Below are positions 1 to 7,667 of a stretch of 11,129 nucleotides of DNA, piece by piece. A program made the position numbers and the translations under genes. This DNA comes from Clostridia bacterium. GTDB taxonomy: Bacteria > Bacillota > Sulfobacillia > SLMV01. Under the pieces are notes generated by a model. The model had not been told where the DNA came from and searched no databases. It saw nothing but the letters and a program-made list of their open reading frames with translations. Position 1 is the first letter of the stretch. Each line of letters starts with the position of its first letter. The DNA lies in contig SLGS01000050.1 of the NCBI GenBank assembly GCA_007136565.1, positions 1 through 11,129 of the forward strand, given 5' to 3'.

Positions 1-943
1 CACCTGGCTCCCAAGGGATGATGGTCATCGCGTCGTTGGTGAAGTCCAGTCGATCTATCGTGCCCAGAATACTGTTGTTTAGGGCCTCCAACCATATGAC
101 CTGGCCGCGGGAATCCAGCAGGACGCCGACGGTATCACCCCGGACCACATCCCTGCGAAAGATTCGTTCTCGGCCGCGGTAAGCCCGGGCGTCTTCGACT
201 TGCAGGGTAGTAATGTTCCCGTCGTCGAGGAGTACTTCGAGTCGGCTACCGTCCGAAGAACGGTCGATGACCCGACCCCTGATATCGAAGAGGTTCCCCC
301 GGTATTCCACCATCCTCCTGAGCAGAGTCGCCGCCTCGGCCCGAGTCATCAATTCACCGGGGAGGAAGGATCCGTCGGGGAATCCCAGCATGAACCCCAT
401 GGCCTCGACCCATTGCACGGCCTCGGTGGACCATTCCGGCAAGTCCTCAGCATCCGAGTATTCGGGATCGGATCCCTCGGCTATACCTGGATCATCGAAG
501 GCCCTGTGCATTATGACGGCCAATTCTGCCCTGGTGATAGAGGCTTCGGGATGAAAGGTACCATCGGGATAGCCGGCCACGATACCCGTATCAGCGGCGG
601 CATGGGCGTAGGCGGCAAACCAGTGATCTCCATCGACATCGGAAAAAACATCCGAGGGGTAACGCATGTCATCCCGGGGCTCGCCGGGGGGCGTGAACCC
701 CAATTCGAGACCGGAAATAATCATGGCCACAGCCTCTGCCCGGGTGACGGGGCGATCGGGGTGATAGCCACCATCCGCGGCGGTTCGCATCGCACCCAGG
801 GCCATCGAGAACTCCATATCCCGGGCCGCCCAGTGACCCGATACATCCGTGGCGGCCAGGGCGGGGGAAACGGCGGGCACTCCGACGAGTAAACCAACCG
901 CGCAAATGAGTATGGGTATCCATAGCTTGCTCAGAGATTTCAT
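1..943 (-). CDS. SLH-domain surface protein, C-terminus cut off by window edge
   Basis: Secreted protein probably anchored non-covalently to cell-wall polymers. The ATG at 943 is preceded by GGAGG with a 5-base gap, and the frame stays open to the left edge (314 codons seen; end missing). Residues 1-31 form a signal peptide (basic start, hydrophobic core, ending PALA-A). Three SLH domains follow, at about 32-85, 98-150 and 160-212. Each carries the TRAE motif (67-70, 137-140, 200-203), and the second and third have the GYPDGTF / GFPDGSF type turn. All three motifs are intact, so wall-polymer binding is plausible. From about 216 a beta-rich segment begins (FDIRGRVID, then RGDTVGVLLD, then GTIDRLDF), resembling the C-terminal repeats of the other SLH protein at 2364-4043. 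It lies 51 bases after the lipoprotein gene on the same strand, so the two are probably co-transcribed. The exact role (S-layer subunit or envelope accessory protein) cannot be told. Confidence 0.9.
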   Translation of the reverse strand, partial: MKSLSKLWIPILICAVGLLVGVPAVSPALAATDVSGHWAARDMEFSMALGAMRTAADGGYHPDRPVTRAEAVAMIISGLELGFTPPGEPRDDMRYPSDVFSDVDGDHWFAAYAHAAADTGIVAGYPDGTFHPEASITRAELAVIMHRAFDDPGIAEGSDPEYSDAEDLPEWSTEAVQWVEAMGFMLGFPDGSFLPGELMTRAEAATLLRRMVEYRGNLFDIRGRVIDRSSDGSRLEVLLDDGNITTLQVEDARAYRGRERIFRRDVVRGDTVGVLLDSRGQVIWLEALNNSILGTIDRLDFTNDAMTIIPWEPG

Positions 944-994
944 ACGCGCCTCCGTTTTGCAAACCGGCCGGGACGAGAAAACGACGTCTTTTCC

Positions 995-2191
995 TCAGCG
1001 TCGGGGAGAGTGCACCACCATCGAACCTGTCCCCGTATTATGGACTATTACCCTCCCCGCGGGAAGTATATCCATGATTTCACCCTCGGATATCTCGACC
1101 ATGGACGCTACCTCTCCCCCGGGATCGACGCATAGCGCCAGCGTTGGTTCCGCCGGATGGGAATCCAGGCGTTCCTCGGACTCCTCGAGGACCCCTAGTA
1201 CAGCCCGGCCATCATCGTCCCATGAGGCGGAGGAAACGACGTAGCCTTCCTCGAGGGTGAGCCTCCAAAGGGCCCGACCGGAGCTACCGTGAATGGCGGT
1301 AACGTAAGCTTGCACCTCGTGTGCACCGTAAACCAGGAGGTGCTCACCGGTGGCGTCGGCGACCAATGCGGGCGACACTCCCCCGGGTAGGAGATAGGAC
1401 CAGCGGGCCTCGAGATTCGGGTCGAAGGCGTAAACGGAGGAGTCCGGCTCTTCGGTCGCCACGTATATCGTGTCCACGCCTTCGGATAGTAGGACATCAC
1501 CGAGGAGACCGCGTTCCAAGGGGATGGATTCCACGCGGCCGGATTCGACATCCAAGAGCGATATACCCTCCGCGGTCCTCGCGATGATCCTCCGGCCTCC
1601 ACCGGAAGGTGATATGCCCTCTCCGGTGCCTCCACCCTCGAAACTGGCCAGGGGCACCCCCGCATCAGGATCCCAAACATTTACTGTACCGTCGGTGGCA
1701 ATGGTAGCCAACCAATCCCCCCCGGGACCCAGGGACATGGCTTCGAAATCCCCGCCGACGTCGAAGAGCGCCTTCCCGCTTTCATCGAGTACTTCGACCA
1801 ACCCGGCTTCTCCATCCAGCAGGGCGATCCGCGTGGGGTCCGATGTCAGCTGAATACCCGACACGTCACCGCTGAGAATATCCGACATCGATGCGACGGG
1901 GTTCAACCCACCCTCGAAATCCCCGAGGTAGATATGTTCCCCGGTGGCAACGGCGAAACCAGCACCCTCCGAACAAGATGTCACACGGTTCATCGCCCCG
2001 GGCACCGAGCTTCGGGCCAGGACATCCGCGTCGCATGCCGAGAGATCGGAGAACTCTATGTGACGGACCGCGGCGTCCGATATATTCACCTCGGGCGCTG
2101 TCTCGGTGGACGCTGAATGGCCGCACCCTGCGGCGAAGATGACGATCAGGAGCAATATGGCGAGTTGGGAAAGCGAATCGGAGCGAAACAC
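995..2191 (-). CDS. beta-propeller (WD40/PQQ-like) lipoprotein
   Basis: Predicted membrane-anchored extracellular lipoprotein of 398 residues. It starts at GTG (2191) with GGAGGGG six bases upstream. The N-terminus is a lipoprotein signal: a hydrophobic stretch from about 9 to 20, then FAAGC with the lipidated Cys at 23; Ala at -3 is acceptable but less common than Leu. The rest is a series of short beta-blade repeats with no membrane segments. One blade reads like WD40 (DGTVNVWDPDAG, about 168-179) and another like PQQ/quinoprotein-type propellers (SSVYAFDPNLEARWSY, about 256-271; GRALWRLTLEEG near 310). No catalytic motif or quinoprotein Trp-docking signature is evident, so a binding or scaffolding role is more likely than an enzyme. 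It sits between two SLH protein genes, suggesting a part in envelope assembly or surface sensing. That role is inferred from context only. Confidence 0.85.
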   Translation of the reverse strand: MFRSDSLSQLAILLLIVIFAAGCGHSASTETAPEVNISDAAVRHIEFSDLSACDADVLARSSVPGAMNRVTSCSEGAGFAVATGEHIYLGDFEGGLNPVASMSDILSGDVSGIQLTSDPTRIALLDGEAGLVEVLDESGKALFDVGGDFEAMSLGPGGDWLATIATDGTVNVWDPDAGVPLASFEGGGTGEGISPSGGGRRIIARTAEGISLLDVESGRVESIPLERGLLGDVLLSEGVDTIYVATEEPDSSVYAFDPNLEARWSYLLPGGVSPALVADATGEHLLVYGAHEVQAYVTAIHGSSGRALWRLTLEEGYVVSSASWDDDGRAVLGVLEESEERLDSHPAEPTLALCVDPGGEVASMVEISEGEIMDILPAGRVIVHNTGTGSMVVHSPRR

Positions 2192-2363
2192 TCGTAACCC
2201 CTCCGGGCGACCTCTGTTGGCAATCTTTCGATGAACTACACTTCGATCTTCTCCGATGCCGGACCTGTACTTGGCGGTCCTTGTAAGGCACCCGTAACGG
2301 GGCCGCCCCGCACGAAGATGGGATGACCCCGTGATTTGGGGATTGACTATCCACCCTCGATAT

Positions 2364-4043
2364 CTAGTCGCTCATCAGGGTTACTTCGAGGGCGAAGTAC
2401 CCGTCGAACTTCACCGAGATCTCTGTGCCCTGCTCGGGAGGCCAACCCTCGGGCAGGACAGTATCATCATCGTCCACGATGAACTCGATTTCGGTTCCCT
2501 CGAAATCGATCACGAGCACACCATCTTCGATGGACTTGAATTCGCCGGCGATTTCGCCCCGGTGGGCGTAGACCCAGATCACAACTACAGCGCCGCCTTC
2601 TCCGTCGGTGCGAAGCTCGATCTCATACCCTGGTATCAAATCGTCCAGTTCGAAATCCCCGGAAATGGCTACATCCTCGGGGTCCCCCGAGAAGATGACG
2701 GGGTCATCTTCGCCGGCGATCAGCAGATCTAAGGTGAAGCCACCTTCCCCGATATCCGAAGAGTGCAGTAGCCCGAAGTGCGCCGGATACTCCTCCGAGG
2801 GTTCTATGGTCACTTCGCGGGCCACATCGCCGCGAACTCGAAGGGTTACCGCATCTCCCCCGTACGGCGAGAACTCGTATTGGACTAGAGAGGACTCTCG
2901 AACGACGAAACTGCTTTTTTCCTCTTCGGAATCCACGACTACGTCGATGTACCCCTCATCCTCGTCGGGGAACTCCATGTCAACGAAGGACGCCTCTATC
3001 TCGACGTACTCTCCCCGTGCGAAGATGTACTCGATCCGGTCCTCATCGTCGAACCAAAGTTGCACCACATCGCCCTCGAGGAGATCCTCGAGATTCACCC
3101 GGGTCCAGTCCATATCGAAAAGCTTCAGCCAAACCTCGACATCACCGGCGAGGTCGAAGACGCGCTCCTCGCCCGTCACGGACACCTCCAGGGATTCCTC
3201 CTCCTCATCGATTCCGATGAGCACACCGGAGATCGAATCCCCGATGGGACGATCCGAGGCGGGAAGATCGATATCCAGTAGATCCCCCATCTCGCCTAGG
3301 ACCGTGGCGAATTCCGCCCGGGTTATGGGCGCCCGGGACCTGATGGTGCCGTTGGGATATCCCGAAAAGATTCCCATTCCGACGGCCAATGCCAGGTCCT
3401 CGTAATGGGCGTCGGCGATGGCCGGGTAATCGTTGAAGTCCCGCAGATCCGCTTCTTCTTCATCGTCGAGATCGAAGCCGGCGGCTTCGAGGACCGAGAT
3501 CAACACACTGGCAACCCATTGTCTTTGGGCGGCGGCATTGGGGCGAAAATTCTCTTCGTTATCGTATAAGTCCAAGGCGGCACCGATCTCGAGCCATCCC
3601 TCGGACCATTCCACCCCGTCGAGCCGGAAAAGAAGCGGTTCGGTGCGCTCTACCTCTCCCAGCATCCTTACGGCCACCGTTATGACCTCGGCCCTCTTCA
3701 TCGGGGAGTTCGGGGCGAAATTCCCCGCACCCCGTCCGACCATCAGCCCACCGAGGGCCGTGCGCGCCACGTACGGCAACGCCCACGTAGCCTCATCCAT
3801 ATCCTCGAAGCCTAAAACCCTCTCCATTTGGCGCAGCGAGTTTTCTTCCATCTCTGCATTCATGGTCTCCCAGCGCTCCTGGTGCCGCTGCAGGGCGTCG
3901 ATACCCCCTCGCGACAATCCCGGGGGCAGCTGGTCCTCACCATCTCGAAGCCAAGGCGGTGCGGCCATCGCCGGTGCGGCGATGGTCATCATCAGTGCGA
4001 CGGCCAGTGCCACGGCGATCAATCCCGAATACTTCGTGTACAT
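2364..4043 (-). CDS. SLH-domain surface protein with acidic beta-rich C-terminal repeats
   Basis: Secreted protein of 559 residues. I chose the ATG at 4043 because AAGGAGAGG lies 8 bases upstream; the in-frame GTG at 4052 would sit almost on that Shine-Dalgarno. Residues 1-27 are a signal peptide ending APAMA. Residues 28-80 are a polar helical linker. Three SLH domains follow, at about 85-132, 147-192 and 202-253. The first has KRAE (116-119) and the third has TRAE (241-244) with GYPNGTI. The second is degenerate, with QRQW in the motif position, so wall binding may rest on two domains. Residues about 270-559 form roughly four beta-rich units of 60-75 residues (starting near 270, 345, 421 and 498), very rich in Asp and Glu, which could bind divalent cations. 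A 172-base gap separates it from the lipoprotein gene, and the protease operon's terminator lies upstream, so it probably has its own promoter. S-layer or envelope role inferred. Confidence 0.9.
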   Translation of the reverse strand: MYTKYSGLIAVALAVALMMTIAAPAMAAPPWLRDGEDQLPPGLSRGGIDALQRHQERWETMNAEMEENSLRQMERVLGFEDMDEATWALPYVARTALGGLMVGRGAGNFAPNSPMKRAEVITVAVRMLGEVERTEPLLFRLDGVEWSEGWLEIGAALDLYDNEENFRPNAAAQRQWVASVLISVLEAAGFDLDDEEEADLRDFNDYPAIADAHYEDLALAVGMGIFSGYPNGTIRSRAPITRAEFATVLGEMGDLLDIDLPASDRPIGDSISGVLIGIDEEEESLEVSVTGEERVFDLAGDVEVWLKLFDMDWTRVNLEDLLEGDVVQLWFDDEDRIEYIFARGEYVEIEASFVDMEFPDEDEGYIDVVVDSEEEKSSFVVRESSLVQYEFSPYGGDAVTLRVRGDVAREVTIEPSEEYPAHFGLLHSSDIGEGGFTLDLLIAGEDDPVIFSGDPEDVAISGDFELDDLIPGYEIELRTDGEGGAVVVIWVYAHRGEIAGEFKSIEDGVLVIDFEGTEIEFIVDDDDTVLPEGWPPEQGTEISVKFDGYFALEVTLMSD

Positions 4044-4063
4044 CCTGGGCACCTCTCCTTCAG

Positions 4064-4105
4064 GAATATCTGCTTCACCATCTATCCTTCACCGAGAATA
4101 TCTCG
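4064..4105 (-). promoter_or_regulatory. paired short palindromes upstream of the SLH gene (candidate operators)
   Basis: Two similar imperfect palindromes lie just before the ribosome-binding site of the SLH gene. One is CAGGAATATCTG at 4061-4072, the other CGAGAATATCTCG at 4093-4105 (5-bp arms, 3-base centre). Both share GAATATCT, and the shared octamers start 32 bases apart (4064 and 4096), about three helical turns, which would suit two dimers on one DNA face. No convincing -35/-10 pair could be read nearby. The octamer is short, so chance similarity is possible. Confidence 0.25.
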
Positions 4106-4113
4106 AAAATGGA

Positions 4114-4147
4114 GGACCTTATCCGGGGGTATCCCTGGATAAGGTCC
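4114..4147 (-). terminator. Rho-independent terminator after the protease operon
   Basis: An 11-bp perfect inverted repeat (GGACCTTATCC at 4114-4124, GGATAAGGTCC at 4137-4147) is extended inward by three G-C pairs after one mismatched position, with a GTAT loop at 4129-4132. On the minus strand the stem starts 28 bases after the protease stop and is followed by TCCATTTTCG, a short T-rich stretch. Placement and stem strength fit a terminator for the operon ending with the S41 protease; the weak T-tract is the only reservation. Confidence 0.75.
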
Positions 4148-4175
4148 GGGCCATCCGAGTTCCCGTGTCGCCGCG

Positions 4176-5702
4176 TCAGTCCGCCGCCGCTTCCGATTCC
4201 GAACCTGGATGTCGGTGCCCCAGTTGCCCCAGGTGAATCCTGAGGGCCGAGAGCATCTGGCGATCTATCCTGAACACGGGGTTATCTACTTCTATCTCGT
4301 GGTCCTCCAATTCGCCGTAGTTCAGGGGCGAGTCCACCAGGCCAGTCATTTCGGATACGCGTTCCAGTGTCTGCATATCCGCCCCTCCCGTCATCGGAAG
4401 ACCGTGGTCGCGCTGGAACTCCAGTACCGCTCTCATGGTCAACCGATCGTACTCATCGTCCACCTCGGACCGATAATAGCCGAGGGACTGTAGCCGGGAT
4501 TTCAGGGATTCCACGTCGGGCCCATCCGAACCCGTCGAGAGTGCGCGCTCGAAGGTGGCGAACCTGGGGCTGGGCTCGACGGTTCCGGTGCGACTTATCC
4601 ACATATCGGGATCTAGACCACGCCCGGCGATGGCGTAACCCGACGGCAACAAGTACTCCGCCGTGGTCAATCGCAGGCCGTTTCCTCCAATATCGTAAAT
4701 CGACTGGACCATACCCTTACCGTAAGAGTTGGCTCCCACCAGGATGGCGCCACCGCGTTCGCGGACCACGCCCGCTAGGATCTCCGCTCCGCTGGCGGTT
4801 CCGCCGTCGATGATGACCGTCATGGGAACGTCCACGCCCGGCGAATCGTTTTCGAAGGTAGCCAACACATCATCGCGACCGTGGGTCTCCAGGATGACCC
4901 CCGGCGGCACGAGCTGAGCCGCCGTATTCACCGCTGACTGCAATACCCCGCCGGGATTACCTCGAACGTCGATCACCAGGCCGTCGACTTCGTCGAGTCC
5001 GTCGAGGGCCCGTTCCATCTCCCGCGGCGTGGTGTCGGAGAACTCCCTGATCGTGATGTATCCCAGCCTGGCACCGTGGACGTGCAGAAGGTCGAAGTCC
5101 AGGGTCGGCTGTAGTATCTCTTCCCTTTCCATGGTCAAACCGGAGACGAATTCACCATCCCGGAGCACCGAAAGGGTCACCTCGGTGCCCACCTCGCCCC
5201 GGATTAGATCTACCAGGTCCGAGAGGGGCAGTTCCTCGACGTTCTCTCCGTCTACCTCGACGATGATGTCGCCGGGTTGAAGTCCGGCGATGTGGGCCGG
5301 TCCGTGCCGAAATACCTCCAGGATCTGTGCGCCGTCGGGAGCCGCCGTTACCCGAACGCCGATGCCTGCGTAGGTCGGCTGGTAATACTGGTCCATCATG
5401 TTGGAGAAGGCATCTTTGCCTATGAAATCTGCGTAAGGGTCACCGAGCATCGAGAGGGCACCCCGTATCGCTCCCCTCATCAAGGCATCCCTGTCCACCT
5501 CTATGAGCGATCTTTCGGACATGATCTCTATCGATCTTTCGAATATCTCGAGCATCTCGTCCGAATCATCGGTGCCGAGCAGGGAATCGGCGGCCGCGCG
5601 ATCACTTCCAAACGGGAAATCCACGCTCGAGGATGCGAAGGCGCCGAGGATAAAGGCACCCAGAACCAGGACTGCCACTGTAGTCAACGAAACTTTGCGC
5701 AA
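4176..5702 (-). CDS. ctpA: C-terminal processing protease (S41) with PDZ and peptidoglycan-binding domains
   Basis: Membrane-anchored or exported serine protease of the CtpA/CtpB/Prc family, which trims the C-termini of exported proteins. I start it at TTG 5702 (508 residues) because AGGGGAG lies 8 bases upstream. The in-frame GTG at 5750 abuts the previous stop codon and has no Shine-Dalgarno. Residues about 5-25 form one membrane/signal segment. A PDZ domain spans about 112-190 (GIGVRV, GLQPGDIIVEVDG). The S41 catalytic core covers about 200-375: nucleophile Ser304 in DGGTASGAEI, with Lys329 and Gln333 in SYGKGMVQ. The 25-residue Ser-Lys and 4-residue Lys-Gln spacings match the family's Ser-Lys-Gln site, so it should be active. 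A peptidoglycan-binding-1-like domain follows at about 392-450 (LQSLGYY, AVLEFQRDHGLP). It is the last gene before the hairpin at 4114-4147, 48 bases after the stress-protein gene. Targets unknown; neighbouring surface proteins are possible clients. Confidence 0.93.
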   Translation of the reverse strand: MRKVSLTTVAVLVLGAFILGAFASSSVDFPFGSDRAAADSLLGTDDSDEMLEIFERSIEIMSERSLIEVDRDALMRGAIRGALSMLGDPYADFIGKDAFSNMMDQYYQPTYAGIGVRVTAAPDGAQILEVFRHGPAHIAGLQPGDIIVEVDGENVEELPLSDLVDLIRGEVGTEVTLSVLRDGEFVSGLTMEREEILQPTLDFDLLHVHGARLGYITIREFSDTTPREMERALDGLDEVDGLVIDVRGNPGGVLQSAVNTAAQLVPPGVILETHGRDDVLATFENDSPGVDVPMTVIIDGGTASGAEILAGVVRERGGAILVGANSYGKGMVQSIYDIGGNGLRLTTAEYLLPSGYAIAGRGLDPDMWISRTGTVEPSPRFATFERALSTGSDGPDVESLKSRLQSLGYYRSEVDDEYDRLTMRAVLEFQRDHGLPMTGGADMQTLERVSEMTGLVDSPLNYGELEDHEIEVDNPVFRIDRQMLSALRIHLGQLGHRHPGSESEAAAD

Positions 5703-5710
5703 GAAAGCAT

Positions 5711-5717
5711 CTCCCCT
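5711..5717 (-). promoter_or_regulatory. ribosome-binding site that fixes the protease TTG start
   Basis: AGGGGAG on the minus strand is followed by eight bases (ATGCTTTC) and then TTG at 5702. The ATG inside that spacer is out of frame with the protease. This is the only good Shine-Dalgarno near the N-terminus, and it gives a product beginning with a normal basic-then-hydrophobic export segment. Confidence 0.65.
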
Positions 5718-5750
5718 CGATAATCGGTTAGGACTTGCACCATTGTACAC

Positions 5751-6194
5751 CTAGTACGGGACGACTAACACCGGCCTCTTGGACCGCTTTAGAAGCCTGG
5801 CCGCGACGCTGGGTTGGAACAATCTCTCCATGAAGAAATGCCGGCCGGCGGCCCCGACCACAATGAGGTCCACTTCTTCCTCCTCGGCCAGGAGCAGTAT
5901 GCAATCGACGGGATCGTCGGACTCGATCACGACGGCATTCACCGCGACTCCCTCGTCCTCCATTGCACGACGAGGTTCGGCGACGAACTGTTCCAAGTCG
6001 TCCGGGAGACAACTGAGGTCCTCGTCGATTTGTTTCCTCTCGACGTCCTCCAGATAGCCCTTGCAGTGCTTCCAGGGATTGGGTTTTACGTGCAATAGGA
6101 GCACCTGGGCGGCGGATTCGGTGGCCAAGCGGCATCCGAATTCGACGACCTTAGCGGCGTGCTCGGCCGTAGAAATGCAAACCAGGATCTTCAT
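5751..6194 (-). CDS. universal stress protein (UspA family), altered nucleotide loop
   Basis: Small cytoplasmic protein of 147 residues with the one-domain Usp fold. The N-terminus MKILVCIS is the first beta strand, VLLLHVKP (31-38) the second, and the C-terminus ends with the expected RPVLVVPY strand. The ATP-binding members of the family carry G-2X-G-9X-G-(S/T). Here GAAG (114-117) and the nine-residue spacer are present, but the last pair is Gln127-Pro128 instead of Gly-Ser/Thr. Nucleotide binding may therefore be weakened or lost. AGGGG lies about 10 bases before the ATG. The gene is 30 bases after the DASS transporter gene and 48 before the protease gene, so all are likely co-transcribed. 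Usp genes next to transporters are common and may act as regulators of them; that role here is inferred from position. Confidence 0.9.
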   Translation of the reverse strand: MKILVCISTAEHAAKVVEFGCRLATESAAQVLLLHVKPNPWKHCKGYLEDVERKQIDEDLSCLPDDLEQFVAEPRRAMEDEGVAVNAVVIESDDPVDCILLLAEEEEVDLIVVGAAGRHFFMERLFQPSVAARLLKRSKRPVLVVPY

Positions 6195-6224
6195 CTGGAT
6201 CCATCCCCTTCTCGTTCGTCGCGG

Positions 6225-7664
6225 CTAGTGAATGCCGAGGAAACCCCACCAAAGGTACATGACCAAGATGAGCACTCCCAGGGAGGCCAAGAACATCCAG
6301 AACCCGGCCCGGATGAAATCGCGCGACTCCACGTAACCGCTGGCGTAAATGATGGCATTCGACGGCGTCCCTATGATGAGCATATACGCAAAAGAGGAGG
6401 CGATGGCACCGGACACCCCGACCAATAACGGTGACGTGCCCGAAATCCTCGCGGTCTCCAGTATTACGGGGCCGATCAAAGCGACGGCGGGGCCATCGGA
6501 CATGGTCTGGCTGAACAATGCCGTGAAGACTGAGCCGGAGGCCGCCAGGCCCAGGCCGGATTCGAGACCGAGTCTCGCCTGTACCGATCCCATGACCCCC
6601 TCCGCCAACCAGTGGGCGGCACCGGACGCTTCGAGGGCTCGACCGAAGGTTATGGCGGCGAAATACAACCAGACTATCCCCCAGTTAATGTGCTGGTAAT
6701 CCCGCTCCCAATCGGCCAACCCTGTAACCAGGTAGAGGAAGGCTCCGCTGATCGCTATCACGCCGATCCCGTAATGCTCACCCACGGTAATCCACGCCAA
6801 CAGGGTGAACGCGAAAATGATCAGGACCATCCAATCATCCCGGTCCATGGGTCCGTCTTCTTCCGCTGACCTCTTTACACTGGCGGCGGCCGCGGTCAGG
6901 TCCACGGTGCGCGGCCGAAAGACCAGGTACGGAACGATGACCCCCACCGGTATCAGGAGCAGGGTTATCGGGGCCGCCATGACCATCCATTCACCGTAGG
7001 ATATCGATACGCCGGCGATATCCTGCAAATACGCCATCATTACCACGTTCCTCGATCCTCCGGAGGGCGAGGCCAACCCGCCCAGGGCGCAGGAGAAGGC
7101 TATGCAAAGCATGAGGGCCTTGCCGAGCCGCGGATTCGATCGTATTCCCCCCGCCGATATGACCAGGGAAGTACCCACGGGGAGCATTAGTGCCGCCACG
7201 GTGTGATCCGATATCAACGCCGAGGCCAGGGCGCTGAACGCACCCATGGTCACCATGATCCAGGGGAGGCTCGGGGGGACTCGCTTCAAGAATAGCGCCA
7301 GTGCCCTCCTGTGCAGATTCCTGCCCACCAACACCCGGGCTATCATCAGGGCACCCATCATGAAAAGGGCGGCATCGTGGGCTATGCTGGCCACGGCTTC
7401 CGCGGGAGACCTGATGTTTAGGAACACCACCCACCCCAGTACCAGGGGGAAGGCACCGCCCACCGGGAGGGCTTCGGTGACGAAGGTTATGACGAAAAAC
7501 GCCAGCAAAGCCAGCATCCTGTGCCCGGCGGGATCGAGCCCCGCGGGCCGTGGCAGCGCGAGTACTATGGCCGCGGCCAGGGCCGCGACCAGGAGCCATT
7601 TCCGGGATCCAGCCCGTCCCCACAGTATGGAGACCCGATGAAGGAACAACGCCACGCTCTCCAA
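6225..7664 (-). CDS. DASS/SLC13-family anion transporter with variant SNT motifs
   Basis: Polytopic inner-membrane protein of 479 residues, the usual DASS length, rich in hydrophobic helices from about residue 22 to the end. Family marks include ITFVTEALPVGGAFPLV (about 59-75) and the closing GTPSNAIIYASGY (432-444), typical of Na+/dicarboxylate and related symporters. Characterised members have two SNT motifs that bind Na+ and substrate carboxylates. Here the first reads SDHTVAALMLPV (152-163) and the second SDGPAVALIGPV (389-400): in both, Asn is Asp and the next Thr is replaced. Coupling ion or substrate may therefore differ. It starts at TTG (7664), 3 bases after the flavoprotein stop, with GGGAGG inside the end of that gene, implying translational coupling. 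Its operon partners are an amidohydrolase and a fumarate reductase-like flavoprotein, which fits uptake of an organic acid. The exact substrate cannot be read from sequence. Confidence 0.9.
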   Translation of the reverse strand: MESVALFLHRVSILWGRAGSRKWLLVAALAAAIVLALPRPAGLDPAGHRMLALLAFFVITFVTEALPVGGAFPLVLGWVVFLNIRSPAEAVASIAHDAALFMMGALMIARVLVGRNLHRRALALFLKRVPPSLPWIMVTMGAFSALASALISDHTVAALMLPVGTSLVISAGGIRSNPRLGKALMLCIAFSCALGGLASPSGGSRNVVMMAYLQDIAGVSISYGEWMVMAAPITLLLIPVGVIVPYLVFRPRTVDLTAAAASVKRSAEEDGPMDRDDWMVLIIFAFTLLAWITVGEHYGIGVIAISGAFLYLVTGLADWERDYQHINWGIVWLYFAAITFGRALEASGAAHWLAEGVMGSVQARLGLESGLGLAASGSVFTALFSQTMSDGPAVALIGPVILETARISGTSPLLVGVSGAIASSFAYMLIIGTPSNAIIYASGYVESRDFIRAGFWMFLASLGVLILVMYLWWGFLGIH

Positions 7665-7667
7665 GTC

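Noticed and set aside
200..892. Plus-strand open frame of 230 codons opposite the left-edge SLH gene
   Set aside because: It is antisense to a gene with a clear signal peptide and three SLH motifs; the product is Gly/His-rich and featureless.
975..994. Palindromic GACGTC with flanking GAAAA/TTTTC between the lipoprotein and the left SLH gene
   Set aside because: The pairing needs a bulge and the arms are AT-rich and short; too weak for a terminator or operator.
2298..2310. GC hairpin CGGGG-CCG-CCCCG between the SLH gene and the lipoprotein gene
   Set aside because: The stem is only 5 bp and no T-tract follows on the minus strand, so it does not support a terminator call; the surrounding 172-base gap shows no other clear signal.
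2608..4236. Two long plus-strand open frames (about 265 codons each, 2608-3405 and 3433-4236) opposite the SLH gene
   Set aside because: Their products are low-complexity Ser/Arg/Pro-rich with no recognisable fold, and they lie exactly opposite a well-supported SLH gene in GC-rich DNA, where antisense frames stay open by codon bias.
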